Source: Gnetum montanum (lineage: Eukaryota; Streptophyta; Gnetopsida; Gnetales; Gnetaceae). Taken from it: 64,000 bases of DNA. Numbering within the stretch: the stretch's first letter is position 1; each line of letters starts with the position of its first letter. The translations under genes were made by a program, and so were the position numbers. Below, in pieces: positions 54,314 through 63,605 of this stretch. The notes under the pieces were generated by a model, which was given only the letters and a program-made list of their open reading frames with translations, was not told the DNA's origin and ran no database searches. The stretch lies in assembly GCA_015680685.1 (NCBI GenBank), contig MNCI01027496.1:341480-405479 (forward strand), written 5' to 3'.

Positions 54314-56617
54314 ATGGCACCAAGACCGAAACGACCATAGGAAGGAGGACCATCTCAACCAAGGGAGAAGCAACCCAAAACTAAAAGGGGCCAACAAGAA
54401 TAAGCCCAGGAGTAGGCAAAAGAAACCCATGCAACGGGACCTCTTCAAGAGGAGCCCGAAGTGGAATCTATTCAATAGACTATCAAGGAAGAGTTTGCAA
54501 TAGAGCAATTGTAGTGAGGGGAGGCACCAAGGCCTGTATCGAGACTTGAAGTCACACTAACATGAGCCTACCTCAACACAATCAGGCCTCGTGATGTCCA
54601 ACACTCAGTTCTCTAGGAACTGAGCTTTAGGCCATTTTTGGAAGATGCTCCAGTAGAGGTAAAGACATAATTGCAAACCTCTCCCATGTGGCCAATCATC
54701 ATTTCTTATGGGGAGTGGTACATGGATGAGACGTACCTCTTCTAGAGTAATAGATAGATAGGTTTCCCTATGAAGATCAAGGACATTTAGGGGTATCCTA
54801 CTCAACTAAAGCTATCACATCGGTGCTTAGGTTGCTTGATTCTAGAACATAACTAGCAAAGCTATCTATGCAAGCTAATCCAAAGGCCAAAAATAAGTGG
54901 ACCTAGTAGTGTTATGGGGTTAACCACAAGGAGTTTTGTGCGCTCACATCGGTGGAGTGCTATACTTCAAGATAGTGGGCTATCACCTCAATCATATGGT
55001 GAGGCCCAGTAAAGTGACTACCTTCGCTACCCAAGCATGTGCCGCATTAAGTGGGAGATTTCTAGCAAACCTTGGACAATTGATCTATTTAGAGATAGAA
55101 AATCATTTCAAAGAAAATGAATGTTAAAGGAAAACCCTATAATGTCCATGCCTTATCCAAAAAATTTGTAAAAGGGTAGGGATAAACCATTATGTAAATG
55201 ACATGATTAGGCATACTTTTGTAGCCTCTTAGTCCGAAATGATTAAAGATAAGATGCCTGCCATGTCTAAGGAAGAGGAATAGAAATTGCCACCTCCACT
55301 ACCTACTCAAGAAACAATGTTGGAGATCCACCCAGCCATTGAGTGCTTAGGTGAAATCTAAGAACAGTTCTTGTGTAAGCAAGAGTAGTGAGTAGGAATG
55401 AGTGGTGGAGATCCATTTGTATATCAACATGTGATGAGTCACCTTAATAAGGTGGCTTGAACAATTAGTCATATGGAGGGAGATGACCTAATATTCTCAA
55501 CCCAAAAAATGTAGCTCCCTATGAGATTGAATCTTAGTGCTCGAGAGGTGATGTTGTCTCTATCTCAATACCATTTATTCCCAAAAATCTTTGGGAATGC
55601 TGCCTCCTTTTCAATGCGCTTGGAGGAGGGCAAGGGAGCAATTGTACTAGTGATGCAACACCAAGGGTAGGAGATAGTTGCAAAAGTGGTTGCTGACTGA
55701 ATCAAAAAAGCACTTAACACATTTGCAATGTTTATACTATGTGTATCTACACTTCAAGATGTGTAAAAGTCTACAAGAATTGTTAGCGGAAGATTGAGTG
55801 TAGCCTAGCATAAAGAGTTGCTAGACCGACTGTTGGGAACTAGGCAAATAATTCTAGACATCTTTGATTTTTTAGATAACATTACTACAACCCAGTCAGA
55901 GTTATTCAAGGCAAAGGGGAAATGTATTATCCTGGAACGACAACTTGAAATAGCTCAAGCACAAAGCCAATGCTTGGCTGTGGAAGTTGCTACATTACGT
56001 GCCCACTTTGTTGATCGTACACTCCTCAACCTTACAATAACCAAAGATGAAGCTTTTCAGTGGCTTCAAGAATGATTAAAACAAGTTGAGGAGAGAATGG
56101 TGATGTCTATCTTTAACTAGTATGTGGACAAAGTAAAGACCTATTCAATTCAAAAGGACTTGGTTTAGACATGCCAAGAAAATGAAATACTAACCATAGA
56201 AAACCACTGCTTGCGAAATGTTAATGCACAAAAACAACAAATGCAAGAATTTATCCATCAACAGTAAGAGTAGCTAGCTAGAGCAAACACCAAATTGAGG
56301 AAATTAGCAATAGAAAATCATAATCTATCTATGGAGGAAGTTCATGCCTTATACTAGAAATTTGCTATTGAAATTTCTTCTTGGAAGAATGAGGCTCTCA
56401 AATTTTAGAGAGTCAAGAATTACTGCAAAGACTAGGTTGACTTATAGAAGGAGGTGAATGAGAAGCATATCCAGATGGCTAAGGAAAAAGTAAATGAGGC
56501 CCTCCAGTAACTCCAATAATGAAGAGAAGTATGGCAAGTTATCATTGATGATATAGATGCTTATAACAAAGCGTAAATCCACACAAAGGAGTTACAAATC
56601 AAAGAAATGAAAACATA
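54314..56617 (+). pseudogene. ORF3 pseudogene of element G, longest copy (about 760 codons)
   Basis: From ATG 54314 (MAPRPKRP). N-terminal basic, Lys/Gln/Glu-rich region; ELSFRPFLEDAP (54617-54652); GEWYMDETYLF (54714-54746); MKIKDI; in a shifted frame LYFKIVGYHLNHMVRPSK (54957-55010), open from 54936 to 55127; a Pro/Glu stretch (LPPPLPTQETMLEIHP); then from 55400 one frame to the end: MSGGDPFVYQHVMSHLNKVA, and from 55818 an 85-codon open piece (LDRLLGTRQIILDIFDFLDN, LERQLEIAQAQSQCLAVEV) that begins a long coiled coil (ENEILTIENHCLRNVNAQKQ, KVNEALQ). No signal peptide or membrane segment seen, so not a classical envelope protein. Sits where Athila elements have env-like ORFs. Function unknown. 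Confidence 0.7.
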
Positions 56618-57402
56618 TATTCTTGCCTATAAATACATGCCAACCCACTATGTTTAGGCATCATTCTATCATAGTTGCAATGAAGCTTTTGTAGTTCTTG
56701 CATTTGAAAGTTAGAATATTTTTTTCGAGTGCTCACAATAAGGGTCATTGAGTGTACAAATCTTTATTCAAGCACTATTGTACCTAAGCACGACGGTGTG
56801 TGTGGTAATAAAGATGAGCTTCTTGATAAACCTTGTAGCATTATGGATAGCTTAAATATTTTATTCATGCATTTAATGCTTTTAGTCATTTATTCAATGT
56901 TCCTCAATAAGTAAGCTAATTAAGTAATTAAGCAAGATAAGCTAAGTGATTAAGTAAACACATAAGTAAGATCGCTTTGAGCCTGTGTATGAGGTTTGGT
57001 AATACTAGTAACACTTAATTCTTGGTAACCTAGCAACATTATACTTGTTTAGGATGTGTACGACAAGTGGGATTGAATACTTATGTTAGGACTAGTTACA
57101 CAGTAATTAGTCAATTAGATTAAAGTAGACATTAAATTACTTTATTCCTTACCTTATTTATTTCAAGTACCAGAACCATAAAACATAAAATGATAAAAAT
57201 CATGTATCTTAGTTACACTTAAATCATACCCTTGAGCTTCACAAGTGTAGTTGGGAAGACAATGAATGTTCTCAACACCTAGTTCACTTCCTAGAGAACT
57301 AGTGCACTGGAAAACTATAGAGTTCATGGTATTCAATTGGATAGTGTATGAACACTTTGTGATTCATATGGTTGGGAATAAGGGTACCTTCACAACTCAT
57401 CA
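56618..57402 (+). repeat. 3' LTR of element G, U3 start missing
   Basis: Matches 45203-45986 from TTCTTGCCTATAAATACATG to CACAACTCATCA; TATAAATA at 56628-56635, AATAAAG near 56807. The first 80 bp with the palindrome, and any polypurine tract, are gone; ORF3's last codons run directly into it, so a deletion joined them. Confidence 0.85.
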
Positions 57403-57407
57403 ATAGC
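57403..57407. repeat. Target-site duplication, right copy (ATAGC), element G
   Basis: Follows the 3' LTR end; partner of ATAGT at 45117-45121. Confidence 0.8.
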
Positions 57408-57760
57408 TCAAATGAGTAACAAAATCCATAAAAGGTACTCTAAATGTAGGCATGATGTCAAAATAAGACGAGTGTCTATCCAACTAGGTAATAAAGTCCT
57501 CTACTATAATCCTAATCATGTCCCACAAAAGGCTAAGTTCTAAACCTTATGGGAAGGGCCATATTTCGTCCATGCTACATACCAATCTAGTGTCATGAAA
57601 ATCCATCATCCAACAAAATCATAGAAGCTAATCCTTACTAATATTCAACAAGTCAAGGCATACCATGACTTTCCTTACTCTTTCAAGGATGTTACCCTAT
57701 CTACCAAGTAGTTCACCACATGTTCCATCTTCCAATTATCCACTTTTCATGATAGCCATA
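57408..57760 (+). pseudogene. Integrase of element F, 3' part
   Basis: Resumes the frame broken at 45121: NKIHKRYSKCRHDVKIRRV, QLGNKVLYYNPNHVPQKAKF, TLWEGPYFVHATYQSSVMKI, then ILTNIQQVKAYHDFPYSF. This is the integrase C-terminal domain, and it shows what is deleted from D after LWEG. No chromodomain follows. Confidence 0.85.
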
Positions 57761-59969
57761 GGGGTGTTAAATTTTATACTTAGGCACAAGCTTTTATTTT
57801 GACATTTTTTACACTTTTACACTTTTTACTTTTGTTACTGATTTTCACATTCTTTCATAACTCTTTTACTCTTTTATACTTTTCCTATTTCTTTAATACC
57901 TTTTAAATTATTTTTACATTTTTTCATTCTTATCATTTTCTATAATTTTTCATCATCTTTCTTGTACATATTTTTTTTTTGATTTTTCTAATAAAGTGCA
58001 AAGGAATTAAATAAGATGTAGTTCCAATAATGTGAATTTGACCTTGTATTATCAAATCATCCATCCACTCATTTCCAATAATAAGAGGTTATTACCATGG
58101 ACATAATGATATTCTTTCCACAATAAAACTCAAATAAATTTATGAGCATTATGTCTAGATAGAAGAGTGAAGAACCAAGTGGGCATGATAAGGGTGTGAC
58201 ATTAAGGGTATGTGTGGATTCTCTAAAGTTGCTACTATAAATCTTATCCTGCTGATAAGTTGTATTATTTACTTGAGATCTAATGACAAATGGATGTATG
58301 TCTAAATAAGCGATGCATTCCCGTGTCACTAGAAAGACATGTTACCGTAGTCCTCTAGTAAGGCTAACACAATAATTACCTCATGAATGCACAAATTAAA
58401 AACTTCTAGGGGTTCCACTAGAAAGACATGCGACTTATGTGTGAAGGTAGATGACTTTTAAAACATTTCGAGGCTGCTTAAGCTCACATTGATTACAACA
58501 CTTTTCCCCATGCCTGAAGACACCCCTTTGTCTAATGGCCAAGTCTCCTTTTTAAAAATAAAGTGTGCTATTAATAAAACTAATTCCTTGAACTTCTTTA
58601 CCAAGTGCTAATACTTCTTGCAGTTGTGATAGTCTTATGGTTGCTAGTTTTGAGATGATACAAAGCATTGTCATTGGAAAGTGGTATGGACTTGGTTTGA
58701 ATCTTGGATGAAAGGGCTATGATTACCTTACCCATAAATTACACACAAAATTCATTATGCCTATGGTAAGACACCTCATGCCCCATTTTTTGTAATCCTT
58801 GCTACTTTCATTCCACCTCACTATTATATATAGTCATAATTTAATGGTTTTGTATAATATAGTGTTACTTTCTCATTAAGGTGACACTAACACATGTGTT
58901 TTGGGAAATAGGTATGTTTTACATTCAATTCCTTAAGTGCCTACGGATACTTGTAGGTGTAGTTCTATAAGGGCACTAAGGGTTGCAGCCTACTTTGGGG
59001 AAGACCCACTCATATAACTCTTGTGCTTCATACCTAATGACTAATTCCACATCATCTTGTGCCTCCAAAATACTTCAACTATCATTTTTACTTTCCTATA
59101 CACTCATACCTAATCATACATTTGGCAATTCCTATCACCCATTCCCTATATACCTCATTAACTAACTTTGCCAAAATTCCTTCTTTTATACACTTTTAAT
59201 CTAAATTTTCATATTTTGAGCATCATCTATGATTTAAAACCCTTGAAACTACCTCTACATCTTCTAAACTATCCATTTGACTCAATTTTTTTTTTTACCA
59301 AAAATTACTCTAAATCCAAAATTTTTCAAAGGTGATGTCGTAGCTACGATGTATTAGGTCTTAATATGTCATAGCTATGATGTTGCTACCACAAATATAT
59401 ATATATATATGCATGAGGAGTTAGAAATTTTTAATTCTTCTCATTTGATGCATATGAGGTTCATGCTTTTTCTAATCCTCTGGCAACCAAATTGCCATGC
59501 CTTATAACTTCATCACTATAACTTTGATTTGCATGATTTTCCAACCTTCTCGATCATGGAGTGACCAACTTAGTCATGGGGGAGAGCGCTGCATGTAGAT
59601 AAGCCAATTTGAGCCAAAATTTTCTAATGCTCGAAAGAGTACATTAAGGGTAAGAATAATAACAACCAACCAAATATTGATCAAATAATTGAATAGAAAC
59701 TAAGAAACTTAATCATTCCTCCTAATTACCCATTTGAATACACAATAAATAAGAGAATAAAAATTTTGAGAGCCATAGCAATTAAAGGATACAACAAATA
59801 ACGATTTTTTTTTTTGAAATTTTTCTAACTCTACAATCCTAATAAGAGCTAAAATGTAGTAATGAGGATAAATTTTGATTGAATCTAAGAACTTGAGAGA
59901 GGATTATAAGCCATTAGGAATTTATTTGAAATCCTTGGGAAATCTTAAATGGATCCTTTATGATTGCAA
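57761..59969 (+). other. Spacer and ORF3 leader of element F
   Basis: Non-coding. T-rich 57780-57990; CTAGAAAGACATGTTACCG at 58329; GGGGAAGACCCACTCAT (58996; GAGGACCCACT in G); a (TA)n run at 59396-59411; GACCAACTTAGTCATGGGGGAG (59562-59583); and TATGATTGCAA before the ORF3 start, an acceptor whose AG has become AA. Frames 58069-58329 (-) and 58983-59165 (+) show nothing recognisable. Confidence 0.6.
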
Positions 59970-60592
59970 ATGGCTCCAAAAAGGCCTAAGCTAGAGGACC
60001 CTTAAAGTAAAGGGGTAAGAAACTAAGAGGTAGAGGATAAGCTAGAGAACAGACTCCACAAGTTCAGCAAGAGGCTTAGTCCTTCAGCATCTATCAATAG
60101 ACACCTATTATGAAACATTCTGCATAAGCTGAAGCTAAAGCACTATTAGCTTAAGAGCAAGGATAGTACCTCACATTGCCAAGTGAGTGTCTCCAAGCTA
60201 TCCAGGAGAAGTCCATCATGTCCATAGTCATGGTGGAACTCTACTTCAAGCTGTTCATAGAATTTGCACTTGTTAATGTCCTAGAGCAACTCCAAGCCTC
60301 TCCTCTTTTGGCAACTCCAAGCCTCTCCTCTTTTGGCAACTCTGTCATGCAATGGCGAATAGTACTTAGGGAAAGTTTATCAATCTAGAAAAATAAACAA
60401 GATGATACCACAGTAAAAATTGAAGGAATCAAAATGCCCTATTCAGTTGAAAAAATCATAAAGGCATTGAATCTTCCAAATGTTGGAGCAAATATTGCAC
60501 AAATTTCCACAAGGTCTAACACTGATGTAAAGAAGTTGTTGCTACAGAGAGCTTATGAAAAAGCACATAAAGATTATAATGAATTCTCCATT
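59970..60592 (+). pseudogene. ORF3 pseudogene of element F, cut by element H
   Basis: ATG 59970 (MAPKRPKL). Basic Gln-rich start; then VELYFKLFIEFALVNVLEQL (60230-60292), matching ELNFQPFLEFAP in E1; a 25 bp exact direct duplication at 60286-60335 that shifts the frame; then KIEGIKMPYSVEKIIKALNL and PNVGANIAQ (60418-60505), matching the LNLPNTG segment at 744-806; and KKLLLQRAYEKAHKDYNEFS to the break. The W-Y/H-x-D-E block is degraded (MQWRIVLRE). The remaining C-terminus should lie beyond H, outside the window. Confidence 0.68.
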
Positions 60593-61446
60593 TGATGAGA
60601 CACGATATCGCATGGGCCGTAATATCGCGTCTGCCGCGATATCGCATCCCCCGTGATATCACGTACATGATATCGCGTCTTCCCCTGCAATATCGCGTAC
60701 GCGATATCGTGGTCCGTCGCCAAATTTATAAATAAGAGGTGGCTCTCCCTTGTTTCTAATTCTAGGCCTAAACTGTAGCAAAACTTTGGCAGTTTTACCT
60801 CTCCAGAGATAGAATAATTTCCATATGCCCACAGTAGGAGCTCCAAAGTGAACGGATCTTTATTCGAGCAAATATTGTACCTGAACACAAGTTTGTGTAT
60901 GGAAATAAAGACGAACTTCTTGGATAAACCTTGCAGTGCATGGACTAAGCTAAATAGGACTTTATTTATTATTAATGTTTAAATTCTTTATTAGTTCATT
61001 AAATCTCTCTCAACCCTTCTCTCCTAGTTAAGTGCATTCAGTATGACCGCTTCGAGCACGTGCATTACGCTTGGTAATCCCAGCAACGAATGGCGTTTGG
61101 TAAGCCCAAAGATTGCATTGGTTCAGGGTGTGAACGGTAAGTGGAAATAGATACTGATGCTAGGTTAATTAAGGCTTAGTTAGTTAGTTAAAGTTAGTTA
61201 ATTAGTATCTTCACCTTTTCCCTCCTAGCATAGGTGATAAAACAGAAAAGATATAAAAATCACATACCTCAGACTTACTTAACCATACAACCGTGACAAA
61301 TACAAGTAAGTCTGGGAAGACAACAAACGATTAACCTTAAGTGTTCCATGAGGTGTGTAGGCACTTAGTCTACGGAGTTCGATCAGATCGTGCGTGTAAC
61401 GCTCGTATTCATATGGTTAAGTGTAGGGGTACCTCGCCACTCATCA
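60593..61446 (+). repeat. 5' LTR of element H (854 bp)
   Basis: TGATGAGACACGATATC ... CGCCACTCATCA. GATATC array, TATAAATA at 60727-60734, AATAAAG near 60904, pair CTTGGTAATCCCAGCAACG / TTTGGTAAGCCCAAAG at 61070-61115. No polypurine tract before it: F's ORF3 abuts, as expected for a 5' LTR. Confidence 0.92.
60604..60734 (+). promoter_or_regulatory. U3 array of GATATC palindromes plus TATA box, element H
   Basis: GATATC or AATATC start at 60604, 60621, 60638, 60655, 60669, 60689 and 60703; steps 17, 17, 17, 14, 20, 14. Most are flanked by CG (GCGATATCGC, GTGATATCAC). TATA box at 60727. Best-preserved example of the array. Confidence 0.7.
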
Positions 61447-61465
61447 TTGGTGCCGTTGCCGGGGA
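61447..61465 (+). promoter_or_regulatory. Primer-binding site of element H
   Basis: TTGGTGCCGTTGCCGGGGA; one base from the complement of the plant tRNA-Asp 3' end, the primer used by Athila-type elements. Confidence 0.92.
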
Positions 61466-61591
61466 CTAAGTTGTTTGTGCGCTAAGTAGAACATAGGAAA
61501 TCACTCATATTTTTGGGAGCTTAAATGAACCCTTAGGGTTAATTAAACCAAAAATTATATAATGGTTAATTAGCACACCAAATAAGACACA

Positions 61592-63511
61592 ATGTCTTCT
61601 TCTTTTCATAAAAGCACTTCACCACCTAGGGATCATACAAGAAACAGTCAGCAGTCCAACATGCATAATCGAGAACCGCCAGTTCCTCAACACCATCAAG
61701 TGGTATATACTCATCTCGATGAGTATATGCCTGATTTTACTTTTATCCTCCATCAGGATGAAGAACTGCGCTGGAGAAACCTACAAGGTAACATAGCATT
61801 ACCCCTAGATTGGGCAGTCCCTAACATGCTTCTTCGTGCTCTTACACTGATAGGCATGACGTAGCTATACGCTGAAAACGTTGTAGGTGATTTTAACACA
61901 AGGGATTACCATCCCACAGCAGTGCAACGTTTAAGGGACTCATGGCAAGAGAGCCATCATACATTGTTGAAGGGCAAAGGGATCCCACATGTCCTCAGCG
62001 AAATTGGAAATGGTGAACCAGTTATAATAAGTTCGCTATCGAATGATGTTCCCCCTCCTAACAATGGTGAGGAGGTGGGGTATCAGAACTTACGCTCCAT
62101 GATTCATAACCTTGGTTTTGATCCCATGAACACCAAGTGTTCACTGAGGGAACAAAAACACATGATAAGGATGGGCATTCGAATCGTCATCATGATCGGA
62201 GTCGAGATCATCGAAGAGAAGGCAGGAGACATCACCATGGCGATGGCTCTCCTTCTTCTTCCCCTTCATCACATCATTCACCCTCTCCTTCCACATCAGG
62301 ATGCAGTCACAAAGATCCAAACCATGAGGATAAAGGTAAGTAAGATGAGAGATCTCGACGAGAGAGTCGAGAGAGAGGATGAGGGCATTTGAGAGAATCA
62401 AGGCATGAAAGAAGGAAAAGTAGGGAACCATGTAGGCATCATAGACATCATGAGAGAGATGATCATGACAAACCCCTACTTGCCACCCAAAGTATGCTAG
62501 ATATTACGAAGGTAGTTAGAATACCTACAAGGCATCAAAAAGATAGCTGGATCAAGAGACTAGATATGAATAATATCCCATGCTTCAAAGGGGGATACAA
62601 CACTAATCTGAAAAACCACTTACAGGCATTTCATGATGCTTGCACCTTGCAGAACATTGAGAATGAGTGGAAAAAGTTAAAGTTGTTCCCTAGGACACTC
62701 ATAAAAGAAGCAGAAAGCTGGTACCGGTCCTTAGAACTAGAAACCATTAGGAGTTGGAGTATGATGTTAGAACTCTTTAATGATAAATACCAAACGTACT
62801 CCAGGGTATCCAACTTGCATAAGCAGATCCAAGGATGGAAGCAGGGTAATCACAAACCCTTGGATGCTGCCATGGGTCAATATTATGCATAGTTACATCG
62901 TTGCCCAGGCCATGGTTATGCACAATGGGATCAACTCCGCCACCTCGTAGATGGGCTAAGACATGAAACCAGGAACACCCTTGGGACATATGCCCAAGGG
63001 AGATTATCTGAACTTAGATCCCATGAAGTTCATAGATTGTTGAAGCAAGTAGCTAAAGAAGAAGGGGAGCTATGAAAAAGAGAAAGCACGGAAGAGTATA
63101 ACCACGATCCTTCCCTCCGAAAGAGGGGAGTAAGATTCTGTGATGAAGAGGATGAGTCACCACTCAAAGAGTTGGTGAACAGAAAAACCTTGTCACTTCA
63201 AAAGTTAACAACAGAAGTGTCGGCTAAGGTAGATGAAATATGGAGCTCCTTAGATAGTAAAATTAAAACTGTCCTGAAAATCGTAGAGAAGTCTAAGGAG
63301 GAACGAAGTAGTGACCATGATAAGAAAAAGTAGAGAGATTCAGGCCATGCACGTGACAAGGGTAAGGGAAAAATGACTATCGCTGATGAGGTTGTGGATT
63401 CGGATATAGACAATGATAGTGGATGTGAGATTTGCCAGTATGACCATCCTAATGGATGTTGCCTAATAATCTCACATCTACAAGAGTCTGGGGTGTATGC
63501 ACTCAACCCAA
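61592..63511 (+). pseudogene. gag pseudogene of element H
   Basis: ATG 61592 (MSSSFHKSTSPPRDHT). N-terminal domain YMPDFTFILHQDEELRWR; a TAG at 61862 in the same codon as in element A; a one-base deletion near 62125; then the Arg/Ser/His region (HDRSRDHRREGRRHHHGDGS, 62180-62260; SPSSSPSS next), and from 62389 a 167-codon open run with LDMNNIPCFKGGYN, NHLQAFHDACTL, LKLFPRTLIKEAESWYRSLE, SMMLELFNDKYQTYS and KQIQGWKQG. Then TAG, YAQGRLSELRSH, RKRGVRFCDEEDESPLKE, IWSSLDSKIKTVLKIVEK and the intact knuckle GCEICQYDHPNGCCLIISHL (63421-63480). The best capsid core of the window. Confidence 0.88.
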
Positions 63512-63605
63512 NAACCTTGGAAGTCCCTTAATCTACCTCTAAGTCACTGGGAATGAACNNNNTACCAACCGTTAACATATTATCCAAGTGGAACTCTGCC
63601 ACAAN
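63512..63605. other. Assembly gap region with misordered fragments
   Basis: N at 63512, 63559-63562 and 63605. The piece 63513-63558 matches the start of protease (A 15613-15658), 63563-63604 matches the earlier linker (A 15005-15047), and 63606 on matches A 15718 on. The order is not collinear and about 550 bp expected here are missing. Confidence 0.8.

Larger units (their letters stand above)
45122..57402 (+). mobile_element. Element G: Athila-like retrotransposon with all domains including ORF3
   Basis: 12,281 bp from 5' LTR to 3' LTR inside F's integrase. Carries PBS, gag, linker, protease, RT, RNase H, integrase, 1.7 kb spacer, TATA box, possible intron, a long ORF3 with coiled-coil tail, and a 3' LTR that lacks its first 80 bp or so. 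It is the only copy in the window that shows the whole gene order in one piece. All frames are decayed; LTRs differ at roughly one site in ten by eye. Confidence 0.9.

Noticed and set aside
54314-56617. ORF3 as a host gene, or as a true envelope gene
   Set aside because: Recurs in five retrotransposon contexts, so not a single host gene; no signal peptide or membrane segment seen, so not called envelope.
61922-62392. 156-codon frame in element H
   Set aside because: Its first part is gag, but after the one-base deletion near 62125 it leaves the gag frame; the second half is a shadow of the Arg/Ser-rich region.
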